NCBI RefSeq assembly: GCF_001280125.1
Contig: NZ_LGEG01000230.1
Location: 1-52,916 of the forward strand
Direction of reading: 5' to 3'
Origin: Streptomyces sp. NRRL F-6492
GTDB taxonomy: Bacteria; Actinomycetota; Actinomycetes; Streptomycetales; Streptomycetaceae
DNA length: 52,916 nucleotides
Shown: in pieces, positions 1-6,967 of the stretch
Layout of the letters: each line of letters opens with the position of its first letter
Numbering within the stretch: position 1 is the first letter of the stretch
Position numbers and translations under genes: made by a program
The notes under the pieces: model-generated
What the model saw: the letters and a program-made list of their open reading frames with translations, nothing else
Told to the model about the DNA's origin: nothing
Databases searched by the model: none

Positions 1-86
1 GAGTAGTCGAACTCGGCGGCCTGGCCGATCACGATCGGGCCGGAGCCGATGACCAGGACGGACTGGATATCGGTGCGCTTAGGCAC
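1..86 (-). CDS. carB: Carbamoyl-phosphate synthase large subunit, N-terminal fragment
   Basis: Only the first 28 codons are in the window; the gene runs off the left end. The reverse strand from a GTG at 86 reads [20 protein letters not shown], the invariant start of CarB and the first nucleotide-binding loop of its first ATP-grasp half. CarB condenses bicarbonate, ATP and ammonia delivered by CarA into carbamoyl phosphate. The GTG start lies inside the 3' end of carA (8-bp overlap with the carA TAA at 79-81), so the two subunits are translationally coupled. Identity is certain despite the short length. Confidence 0.93.
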   Translation of the reverse strand, partial: MPKRTDIQSVLVIGSGPIVIGQAAEFDY

Positions 87-1230
87 GCTCGGCCTCCATC
101 AGGGCGGTTTCCATCAAGAACGTGAAGCGGTCGAAGAGGTACGCGGCGTCGTGCGGGCCCGCTGCCGCCTCGGGGTGGTACTGGACCGAGAAGGCCGGAC
201 GGTCGATGAGCCGCAGCCCCTCCACCACCTGGTCGTTCAGGCACACGTGGGTGACCTCCGCCCGGCCGAACGGCGTGTCCACCGGGCCGTCCAGCGGCGC
301 GTCCACGGCGAAGCCGTGGTTGTGCGCGGTGACCTCGACCTCACCGGTGGTGCGGTCCTGGACCGGCTGGTTGATGCCCCGGTGGCCGTACTTCAGCTTG
401 TACGTGCCGAAGCCGAGCGCCCGGCCGAACAGCTGGTGTCCGAAGCAGATCCCGAACAGCGGCGTCCCGCGTTCCAGTACTCCCCTGACCACCGTCAGGT
501 CCGCCGTGGCGGGGTCCCCGGGACCGTTGGACACGAACACCCCGTCCGGCGCCACCGCGTACACCTGCTCCAGCGTGGCGGTGGCGGGCAGGACGTGGAC
601 CTCGATGCCGCGCTCGGCCATCCGGTGCGGGGTCATGCCCTTGATGCCGAGGTCGATCGCCGCGACGGTGAACTTCTTCTCGCCGACGGCGGGGACGACG
701 TACGGCCTGTCCGTGGCGACCTCGGCGGAGAGGTTCGCGCCCCTCATCGGCGGGGCCTGCCGCACCCGTTCGAGGAGCACCGCCTCGTCCTCGACCGCCT
801 CCCCGGAGAAGATGCCGACGCGCATCGCGCCGCGCTCGCGCAGGTGGCGGGTGAGGGCGCGGGTGTCGACGCCGGAGATCCCGACGACGCCCTCGGCGGC
901 CAGTTCCTCGTCCAGGGAGCGCTTGGACCGCCAGCTGGACGGCATCCGGGCGGGGTCGCGGACCACGTAGCCCGCCACCCAGATGCGGCCGGACTCGGGG
1001 TCCTCGTCGTTGACGCCGGTGTTGCCGACGTGCGGGGCGGTCATCACCACGACCTGGCGGTGGTACGACGGGTCGGTCAGGGTCTCCTGGTAGCCGGTCA
1101 TGCCGGTGTTGAAGACCGCCTCGCCGAAGGTCTCCCCCACCGCGCCGTAGGCGCGCCCGCGGAAACTGCGTCCGTCCTCCAGGACGAGCACCGCGCCCGC
1201 GGCCCCGCCGGCTTCTCTCCGCGTCCCCAC
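79..1230 (-). CDS. carA: Carbamoyl-phosphate synthase small (glutaminase) subunit
   Basis: 383 aa, normal length. CarA hydrolyses glutamine and channels ammonia to CarB for carbamoyl phosphate. The N-terminal CPSase_sm domain (about residues 13-140) holds [16 protein letters not shown]; the class I glutamine amidotransferase domain (about 187-375) holds the nucleophile Cys262 in GICFGHQ and the catalytic His352/Glu354 in QYHPEA. The GTG start at 1230 follows the azlD stop (1232-1234) by one base, with no separate ribosome site, so translation is probably coupled to azlD. In the Streptomyces pyrimidine operon that I recall, carA follows pyrC and a small hypothetical gene, not an amino-acid exporter. 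This may therefore be a second, pathway-dedicated carA, or the only copy in a rearranged locus; the window cannot decide. Confidence 0.95.
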   Translation of the reverse strand: MGTRREAGGAAGAVLVLEDGRSFRGRAYGAVGETFGEAVFNTGMTGYQETLTDPSYHRQVVVMTAPHVGNTGVNDEDPESGRIWVAGYVVRDPARMPSSWRSKRSLDEELAAEGVVGISGVDTRALTRHLRERGAMRVGIFSGEAVEDEAVLLERVRQAPPMRGANLSAEVATDRPYVVPAVGEKKFTVAAIDLGIKGMTPHRMAERGIEVHVLPATATLEQVYAVAPDGVFVSNGPGDPATADLTVVRGVLERGTPLFGICFGHQLFGRALGFGTYKLKYGHRGINQPVQDRTTGEVEVTAHNHGFAVDAPLDGPVDTPFGRAEVTHVCLNDQVVEGLRLIDRPAFSVQYHPEAAAGPHDAAYLFDRFTFLMETALMEAERA

Positions 1231-1231
1231 G

Positions 1232-1564
1232 TCAGATCACCCCGTTGACGAGAACCATGTACAGCGCGACGCCGCCGCCGATCGACAGCAGGGCGTTGTC
1301 CGTCTTCCAGTACATGACCGCCGCCACGGCGAGCGAGACCAGCTTCGGCAGCCCGAACGGGTAGACGGTCACGTCGAGGTCCTTGATGGTGTACGCCACG
1401 AGGAGCACCATCACCCCGGTCGGCATCTTCTCGCCGAGGTAGCGCAGGTAGCCGCTCGTGGCCAGCTTCCCCAGGACGACGAAGGGGGCGGCCCGGAGGG
1501 CCAGGGTCACCAGGGCGATCACGCCGACGACGGCGAACGCGTGCGCGTCGGAAAGGGTGTTCAC
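1232..1564 (-). CDS. azlD: AzlD-type small subunit of an amino-acid exporter
   Basis: 110 aa integral membrane protein with four hydrophobic segments, containing [17 protein letters not shown] and a hydrophobic C-terminus ending VLVNGVI, typical of AzlD (DUF/Pfam AzlD). AzlD pairs with AzlC to form a branched-chain or analogue amino-acid exporter in the cytoplasmic membrane. The GTG start at 1564 overlaps the azlC TGA (GTGA at 1561-1564), and carA begins one base after its stop, so azlC, azlD, carA and carB form a tightly coupled run. The substrate here is unknown; given the neighbouring amino-acid enzymes, an unusual amino acid is possible. Confidence 0.88.
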   Translation of the reverse strand: MNTLSDAHAFAVVGVIALVTLALRAAPFVVLGKLATSGYLRYLGEKMPTGVMVLLVAYTIKDLDVTVYPFGLPKLVSLAVAAVMYWKTDNALLSIGGGVALYMVLVNGVI

Positions 1565-2355
1565 TTCGCCTGCTCCTCGTTCTCGTCGGTGTCCGTGTCG
1601 GTGTTCGTGCCCGTGCTCGCGTCCGTGTTCCTGCCCCGGTCCTTCCGGTACATGGCGCTGATGACGACCACGTAGAGCAGCAGGCTCACGATGAGGAACG
1701 ACTCCCCGATCACGTACCGGTCCACGAGGTAGCCGATCACTCCGGCGCCCAGGGCGAGGAGGACGAGGGTCGCGCTCCTGCTGGTGCGCACCGCGTTGAC
1801 CGCGAGGGTCAGGAACATGGCGGTGAGGGCGAACTCGAAGCCCTTGACGCTCTCCGGGATCACCTGGCCGAGCAGGGCGCCGAGCAGCGCGCCGAGGAAC
1901 CACCAGACGTGGCTGACCACTTGGAGGACGGTGATCTGCCGGCCGGTCAGGTGCATGCCGGGGCCGGCGGAGGTGATGCCGTAGGTCTCGTCGGTCAGGG
2001 CGAAGACGCCGTACGCCTTCCGCGCCTTCCCGCGCAGCCGGTCGATCGGGAAGGACAGGCCGTAGAAGATGTGCCGGAAGTTCACGATCAGCGAGGTGAA
2101 CGCGACCTGGTAGAGCGGCAGTCCGGCCACCATGAAGCCGACGGCGAGGAACTCGATGGATCCCGCGTAGATCAGCAGGGTGGAGAGCGGGGCCCAGTAC
2201 CAGTTGATGCCGCTCGCGGTCAGCAGCACGCCGAACGCCACTCCCAGCGGGATGTACGCCATGGCGACGGGCACGGTGAGCCGGACCGCCTCTCCGAAGC
2301 CTCCCTCGGGCTGCCGGTGGTCCGTCCGTTCTGTGGGGGGCGGCGATGCGCGCAT
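1561..2355 (-). CDS. azlC: AzlC-type large subunit of an amino-acid exporter
   Basis: 264 aa. The AzlC domain spans most of the protein: GEAVRLTVPVAMAYIPLGVA near residue 20, a conserved IYAGSIEFLAVG segment, VNFRHIFYGLS, and LTDETYGI, all diagnostic of AzlC. About seven hydrophobic segments precede an unusual Thr/Asp/Glu-rich soluble tail (TDASTGTNTDTDTDENEEQ). The family exports branched-chain amino acids and confers resistance to analogues such as 4-azaleucine. The ATG at 2355 has a clear AGGAG site. A strong hairpin (2396-2434) just upstream may separate it from the 48-residue gene, in which case azlC-azlD-carA-carB would have its own promoter or depend on read-through. Confidence 0.9.
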   Translation of the reverse strand: MRASPPPTERTDHRQPEGGFGEAVRLTVPVAMAYIPLGVAFGVLLTASGINWYWAPLSTLLIYAGSIEFLAVGFMVAGLPLYQVAFTSLIVNFRHIFYGLSFPIDRLRGKARKAYGVFALTDETYGITSAGPGMHLTGRQITVLQVVSHVWWFLGALLGALLGQVIPESVKGFEFALTAMFLTLAVNAVRTSRSATLVLLALGAGVIGYLVDRYVIGESFLIVSLLLYVVVISAMYRKDRGRNTDASTGTNTDTDTDENEEQAK

Positions 2356-2395
2356 GCTCTCTCCTGCGAGTTCGTGTTCGTGGGGGCCCGGGCGG

Positions 2396-2434
2396 CCGGG
2401 GGGAGAGGGGGTTCGGTGGATCCTCTCCCCCCGG
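2396..2434 (-). terminator. Perfect hairpin between the SxtJ-like gene and azlC
   Basis: Arms 2396-2408 and 2422-2434 are perfectly complementary over 13 bp (ccggggggagagg / cctctccccccgg) with a 13-nt loop. It lies after the 48-residue gene and before azlC on the minus strand. There is no following T-run, which is common for Streptomyces terminators. It could end the upstream operon or attenuate read-through into azlCD-carAB. Confidence 0.6.
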
Positions 2435-2447
2435 TCGCCGGCGGGAC

Positions 2448-2594
2448 TCAGACCGCGGACGGGATGGGGGCGGCCCAGTAACTGGCGGCCTTGGGGTCGA
2501 TGCCCCGGGCGAGTGGGTCGCGGACCACCCGCGCCAGGAGGCCGAGGGGGGTGACCACCAGGTAGTAGACGATGGCCAGTAGTACGGTACGCAC
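2448..2594 (-). CDS. Small SxtJ-like membrane protein
   Basis: 48 aa: one long N-terminal hydrophobic segment (TVLLAIVYYLVVTPLGLLAR) followed by VVRDPLARGIDPKAASYW and a short tail. The pattern of a membrane segment ending in TPLGLL-R-V-RDPL and a downstream SYW resembles the C-terminal part of SxtJ-family proteins, which are recurrent neighbours of NodU-type carbamoyltransferases. GTG start at 2594 with AGAAAGGG about ten bases upstream. It directly follows the carbamoyltransferase, 51 bp away on the same strand. Function is unknown in the family; a membrane tether or partner for the carbamoyltransferase is a guess. Too short for most gene callers, but the start, spacing and family-like pattern support it. 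Confidence 0.65.
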   Translation of the reverse strand: MRTVLLAIVYYLVVTPLGLLARVVRDPLARGIDPKAASYWAAPIPSAV

Positions 2595-2645
2595 GGCTCG
2601 TACGCCCTTTCTGTTGCTTTCTATCGGTTTCTGACGCTTTTTTGG

Positions 2646-4484
2646 TCAGTCGAGGGGGATCTCGTCTCGCCAGTCGGTCTCCTCCCGCCAGACCGGCTGG
2701 TCCTCCTTGCGGAGCAGGAAGTTGCCGACGGCGAGGCGGTCGATGTCGGTCCGCATGAAGCAGGCGTACGCCTCGGCGGGGCTGGCGACGATCGGCTCGC
2801 CGCGCACGTTGAAGGAGGTGTTGACCAGGACCGGGCAGCCGGTCTGCTCCTTGAACTCGGTGAGCAGCCGGTGGTACGGGGCGTTCCGCTCGGCGGTGAC
2901 GGTCTGCACCCGGGCCGAGTGGTCGACGTGGGTGACGGCCGGAATGGTGGAGCGCCGCACCTTGAGCAGGTCGAGTCCGCCGACGCCGTCGTCCCCCGCC
3001 TCCGTCTCGATCCGCTGGGCGGGCGAGACGCCGGTGACCACCAGCATGTAGGGGCTCTCCTGGTGGAGTTCGAAGTAGTCCTTGGCGTCCTCGGCGAGCA
3101 CCGAGGGGGCGAAGGGCCGGAATGACTCCCGGAACTTGATCTTGAGGTTCATGGCGGACTGCATGGCCGGGTCGCGCGGGTCGCCGACGATCGACCGCGC
3201 GCCCAGCGCCCGGGGCCCGAACTCCATCCGGCCCTGGAACCAGCCGACGATCTTCCCCCGCGCCAGCTCCGCCGCGGTCTGGCGGGCCAGCTCCTCGGGG
3301 GTGAGGCGGGTGTACGGGATGCCCTGCCCGTCCAGGTAGGCGGCGATCTCCTCGTCGTCGAACTCGGGACCGAGCAGCGAGCCGGACATGCCGTCCGTGC
3401 CGTTGCCGAGGTGGTCGCGCCGGGCGCCGCGGTCCGAGGCGACGGCGAGGGCCGCGCCGAGCGCGCCGCCCGCGTCGCCCGCCGCGGGCTGGACCCACAC
3501 CTCGTCGAAGATGCCCGCGTTGATGATCCTGCCGTTGGAGACGCAGTTCAGGGCCACTCCGCCGGCCATCACCAGGTGGCGCTCGCCCGTGACCTCGCGG
3601 GCGTGCTGCGCGAGGAGGAGCACGACCTCCTCGGTGACCTGCTGCACCGAGGCGGCGAGGTCGAACTCCCGCTCGGTGAGAGGGCCTTCGGGGGATCGGC
3701 GAGGACCGCCGAAGAGCTTCTCGAAGCCGCGTCCGGTCATCACCTGGCCGCGCAGGTACTCGAAGTAGTCCATGTCGAGCCGGAACGAGCCGTCCGGCTT
3801 GATGTCGATCAGCTTCTCGCGGATCAGCTGGGCGTAGCGGGGCTTGCCGTAGGGGGCGAGGCCCATCAGCTTGTACTCGCCCGAGTCGACCTTGAAGCCG
3901 CAGAAGTAGGTGAACGCCGAGTACAGCAGGCCGAGGGAGTGCGGGAAGCGGATCTCGGAGACCGCGTCCAGCTCGGTGCCGCGGCCGTGCCACAGCGTGG
4001 TGGTGGCCCATTCGCCGACCCCGTCGATGCACAGCACGGCGGCGGACTCGTAGGGGCTGGGGTAGAACGCCGAGGCGGCGTGCGACTCGTGGTGCCGGCG
4101 GACGTGGAGCTCGGGGACCCGGCCCAGGCCGAGGCCGGCCAGCTCGCCGCGGACCACGTCGGCGGTGCGGCGCTTCCACTTCAGCCAGCCGGGGAGGGTG
4201 TCGCGGAAGGAGGGGAAGCCGCCCGGCGCGGCGCCGGCGAAGGTGGTGAGGACGCGGCGCCACTTCAGCTCCGGGTCCTCGTAGTAGGCGACGGCGGAGA
4301 CGTCGTCGAGGGTGGCGCCCGCCTCCTCCAGGCAGTAGCGGATGGCATTGGCGGGGAAGGCCGAGTCGTGCCGGACGCGGCTGAACCGCTCCTCCTGGGC
4401 GGCGGCCACGGGGACGCCGTCGACGATCAGGGCAGCCGCGCTGTCGTGGTAGTAGGCGGCTATGCCCAGGATCAGATCGGGCAT
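2646..4484 (-). CDS. NodU/CmcH-family O-carbamoyltransferase
   Basis: 612 aa, full length for the family. It transfers the carbamoyl group of carbamoyl phosphate, through a carbamoyl-adenylate, to a hydroxyl of a small molecule. The N-terminal domain starts with ILGIAAYYHDSAAALI and has the metal-binding HHESHAASAF (His131, His132, His135) and CIDGVGEW. The C-terminal domain shows GRMEFGPRALGARSIVGDP, FRESFRPFAPSVL and VLVNTSFNVRG, all classic. ATG start with GAGGAG. Upstream on the same strand is the two-domain HDO gene, downstream the SxtJ-like gene, and beyond a hairpin lie carA and carB, which make its donor. The acceptor is unknown; comparison with CmcH, NovN and NodU-type enzymes would give sugar or cephem acceptors, but none of those pathways is present here. 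Confidence 0.92.
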   Translation of the reverse strand: MPDLILGIAAYYHDSAAALIVDGVPVAAAQEERFSRVRHDSAFPANAIRYCLEEAGATLDDVSAVAYYEDPELKWRRVLTTFAGAAPGGFPSFRDTLPGWLKWKRRTADVVRGELAGLGLGRVPELHVRRHHESHAASAFYPSPYESAAVLCIDGVGEWATTTLWHGRGTELDAVSEIRFPHSLGLLYSAFTYFCGFKVDSGEYKLMGLAPYGKPRYAQLIREKLIDIKPDGSFRLDMDYFEYLRGQVMTGRGFEKLFGGPRRSPEGPLTEREFDLAASVQQVTEEVVLLLAQHAREVTGERHLVMAGGVALNCVSNGRIINAGIFDEVWVQPAAGDAGGALGAALAVASDRGARRDHLGNGTDGMSGSLLGPEFDDEEIAAYLDGQGIPYTRLTPEELARQTAAELARGKIVGWFQGRMEFGPRALGARSIVGDPRDPAMQSAMNLKIKFRESFRPFAPSVLAEDAKDYFELHQESPYMLVVTGVSPAQRIETEAGDDGVGGLDLLKVRRSTIPAVTHVDHSARVQTVTAERNAPYHRLLTEFKEQTGCPVLVNTSFNVRGEPIVASPAEAYACFMRTDIDRLAVGNFLLRKEDQPVWREETDWRDEIPLD

Positions 4485-4499
4485 GGGAGTGCTCCTCGG

Positions 4500-4572
4500 G
4501 GTGGGATGCGGCGGTGGGGTGCGGCGGTGGGTACGGCGGTGAGGTGCGGCGGTGGGGTGCGGCGGTGGGTTC
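4500..4572. repeat. Short tandem repeat, about 13-bp unit
   Basis: Five to six imperfect copies of a unit like gtgcggcggtggg (for example gtggggtgcggcg twice, gtgaggtgcggcg once, a 12-bp variant gtgggtacggcg) lie in the 129-bp gap between the HDO and carbamoyltransferase genes, between the HDO stop (4614) and the next ribosome site. The region contains no credible ORF of its own. Confidence 0.75.
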
Positions 4573-4613
4573 GGGACCTGCGGGGCGGGTCTGCGTTCCT
4601 GCGGGCGGGCGGG

Positions 4614-6785
4614 TCAGCGGGGCTTGCCCGCGGAGCGCGCGGCCCGGCGCGCGGCCTGGCGGGCCCGGAAGCCCGTCGGCGGGTTGAGCGAGCGGTATCC
4701 GGTGCGCACGCGCGCCCAGGCGGCGTCCACCGCGCCCGCGCCCTGGGAGACCGTGAGGGACGACAGGTAGGTGTCGATGGCGTCGGCGGCCCACGCCGAG
4801 TGACCGGTGGCCACGTTGTCCACGGTGTTGTGGATGTCGACGAAGCGGGTGCTGAACCCGTACTTCTTCAGGGCGAGCCGGGCCCGCCGGTAGGTGCCGC
4901 CGACGCCGGAGAGCTCCATCGCCAGGTTCAGGCCGAGCACCTCGGGCATGAAGGTCTGCGGGAACCGGCCGATGCTCAGCCAGTACACCGGCAGCTCGAA
5001 GGAGGAGTCCCGGAAGCCCTCCCACTCCGCGAACGCGCGGGCGGCGGTGGGCGGCAGGTCGGCGCCCATCTCGGTGAGCACCTCGCGGTAGATGAGCGGG
5101 TGGTTCAGGTCCGCCTCGCCGTTGCCCAGCTCGTCCCAGTAGGTGTCGAAGAGGGAGTGCCCGATCTCCGACGAGGCGTGCTCGTAGTCGGTGAAGCCCA
5201 TGATCCAGGCCCCGTCGATCAGGGTCAGCGGGGCGAGCTGCACGGTGGAGTCGACCAGCGCCTCGCGACTGGGCAGCTCCTGCGCGGTGCCCTGCTCGAA
5301 CGCCTCGCTGTGCCGGTCGTGCATGTCCACCAGCCAGGGCCGCAGCCCCCGCGGGGTCCACCGCCGCGGCAGCGGCGTCTCCGCGTCGTCCATGCCGTGC
5401 CGCGACCGGCCGAGCCAGCCGTGCGCGTACTCGTGGGCCCAGGCGCGCACCGCGGGCGTGTCGGTGCGGTTCAGGAGCAGGTGGTAGGCCTCCCGCAGGT
5501 CCTCGGGGGGCCGCCCGTCGGACTCGGCCCGCCAGGCGGTGAGGCCGAGCGGACGGGACGGGGCGAGGGCCGCGCCGCCCTCGGGGGTGCCGACCGCGGG
5601 TCCGGGCAGGGAGCCGATCCACCGGCGCACCACGTCCAGGTCCTCGGGCGAGAACACCCGGAACATCTGGCCGTTCTCCCCCACCAGGCCGTTGACCAGC
5701 ATGCTCCTGCCCGGGTCGCCCGGCCGCACCAGGCGGCTGCGGGACAGCGCCCCCAGCATGGGCCGCGGGTCGGTCCGGCACTCCTTCAGCCAGTCGGCGA
5801 GCGGCCGCCCCTCCAGGGGGAACCCGTGGTGGTACACCGCGCCCTCGCGGGCCCGCTGCCGCATCAGCTCGGCCATCTCGAACGCCGGGTCGACGGCGGC
5901 GGCCAGCTCGTCGTACAGCCGCCGCGTCCACTCCCGCAGGGCGGCCAGCGCCCAGCGGAAGCCGGTGGCGACCCGTACGCGGGCGTCCTCGCCGTCCCGC
6001 TCGACGACCCGCCGCACGGCGGCCAGGGCCAGGTCCGCGCCGCCGGGGCCCGTACCGCGCCCGGTGGCGGGGTCGACGGTCTCCCAGCGGGTGACCGCCG
6101 GCAGCTCGGCCCGTACCGGCGTCAGCGCCGGCAGCAGGCCCGCCGACCGCAGGCACAGGTCGGCGCCGAGGATCTCCGGCAGGAAGTCGTCCGGGCGCCG
6201 GCTCATGGCGAGCAGCAGGGCCGGGAGGCGGAAGTGGCCGTCGTCCAGGCGCTGGTCGGCCGCGAGCCGGCCGGCGGGCACGGCGTTCTCGGACACGCCC
6301 AGGTGCCGCAGCACCGGCAGGTAGGCGTCGCCGCGCGAGGCGCGCGGGTCGCCGACGCCGAGGTCCGACGCGTACAGGGCGAGGACGGCCAGGACGGCGG
6401 GGTCGTCCCCGTTGCCCGGCGAACTCAGCCACTGCAGCCAGGCGCCGGACATCAGCGCGAGCGGCGCGCAGGCCAGCGCGGTGCGGCGGACGAGCACGGC
6501 CCGGGTGCCGGGGTCGAGCGGGCCCATCAGCTCCTGGAACCGCAGGGCCTCCGTCGCCGACCAGTCGGACGCCCGCTGCCGCAGGTCGTCCAGGGTGCCG
6601 TCCGGGTCCTGGCCGGCGGCGAGCTCGGCGCGGATCTGGGCGAGCAGACGGCCCGAGGGCAGGGCCGCCTCGGGGTCCACGACTCTGCCGTAGACGGCCC
6701 CGGCGGTTTCGGCGGTTTCGGCGGCGGGGGCGGGGTCCGGGCCGGTGGGGCGGGTCGGTGCCGCGGCCACGGTGGGCGCTGCCAC
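4614..6785 (-). CDS. Two-domain haem-oxygenase-like diiron oxidase (iron-containing redox enzyme)
   Basis: 723 aa, about twice to three times a usual HDO. The C-terminal half (about 510-675) carries the ligand set of the family: Glu552 in DELGNGE, His562 nine residues later in NHPLIY, Glu615 in PEVLGLN, and His652/Asp656/His662 in IHNTVDNVATGHSAWA. HDOs use a diiron site and O2 for desaturation, C-C cleavage or N-oxygenation of amino acids and fatty acids. The N-terminal part (about 101-227) aligns with 513-639 (APLALMSGAW with APLTLIDGAW; FLPEILG with FMPEVLG), but the ligands are replaced (Asp141 for Glu552, Arg151 for His562) and the His pair is missing, so it is a degenerate duplicate. 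A middle region (about 230-505) is unassigned. GTG start at 6785 with GAGAGAGG six bases upstream. The substrate is unknown; the nearby reductase could supply electrons. Confidence 0.82.
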   Translation of the reverse strand: MAAPTVAAAPTRPTGPDPAPAAETAETAGAVYGRVVDPEAALPSGRLLAQIRAELAAGQDPDGTLDDLRQRASDWSATEALRFQELMGPLDPGTRAVLVRRTALACAPLALMSGAWLQWLSSPGNGDDPAVLAVLALYASDLGVGDPRASRGDAYLPVLRHLGVSENAVPAGRLAADQRLDDGHFRLPALLLAMSRRPDDFLPEILGADLCLRSAGLLPALTPVRAELPAVTRWETVDPATGRGTGPGGADLALAAVRRVVERDGEDARVRVATGFRWALAALREWTRRLYDELAAAVDPAFEMAELMRQRAREGAVYHHGFPLEGRPLADWLKECRTDPRPMLGALSRSRLVRPGDPGRSMLVNGLVGENGQMFRVFSPEDLDVVRRWIGSLPGPAVGTPEGGAALAPSRPLGLTAWRAESDGRPPEDLREAYHLLLNRTDTPAVRAWAHEYAHGWLGRSRHGMDDAETPLPRRWTPRGLRPWLVDMHDRHSEAFEQGTAQELPSREALVDSTVQLAPLTLIDGAWIMGFTDYEHASSEIGHSLFDTYWDELGNGEADLNHPLIYREVLTEMGADLPPTAARAFAEWEGFRDSSFELPVYWLSIGRFPQTFMPEVLGLNLAMELSGVGGTYRRARLALKKYGFSTRFVDIHNTVDNVATGHSAWAADAIDTYLSSLTVSQGAGAVDAAWARVRTGYRSLNPPTGFRARQAARRAARSAGKPR

Positions 6786-6830
6786 GTCGGTCCTCTCTCT
6801 CGGGTGCGGGGTTTGCCGGTCGGTGACCGG

Positions 6831-6917
6831 TCAGAACATCGGGTAGATGGAGGCGTCGTTCTTCGGCTTCGGCCGACGGCCGAGGAGCTTGTCGACGAGG
6901 TTGCGCAGGAAGGCCAT
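6831..6917 (-). CDS. 28-residue peptide gene between SGNH hydrolase and HDO
   Basis: Encodes MAFLRNLVDKLLGRRPKPKN followed by DASIYPMF. ATG at 6917 is preceded by AAAGGA at good spacing; the stop is 45 bp before the HDO start and the gene begins 50 bp after the SGNH stop, all on the minus strand. The N-terminal dozen residues form a plausible amphipathic helix, then a basic stretch and an aromatic C-terminus. From memory, DUF5989 proteins, also tiny and found beside SxtJ and carbamoyltransferases, begin similarly and end in an IYxxF-type motif, but they contain a membrane segment this one lacks. It may be a shortened relative, a small partner protein, or a peptide substrate for a neighbouring enzyme. 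No cysteines are present. Confidence 0.6.
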   Translation of the reverse strand: MAFLRNLVDKLLGRRPKPKNDASIYPMF

Positions 6918-6967
6918 GACGGTGTCCTTTGAGGTGGCGGAGAAGGGGTCGGGGGGGCAGGGGGGTG

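Noticed and set aside
1..1230. Ordinary pyrimidine operon at the left end
   Set aside because: carA is preceded by azlCD rather than pyrC/pyrB, so the standard locus is not visible; kept open in the findings because the left side is outside the window.
1561..6932. Very long overlapping open frames on both strands across the azlC to HDO region
   Set aside because: Third-position G+C bias opens shadow frames; these contain Arg/Pro/Ala-rich sequence without domains, while the accepted genes have clear motifs and ribosome sites.
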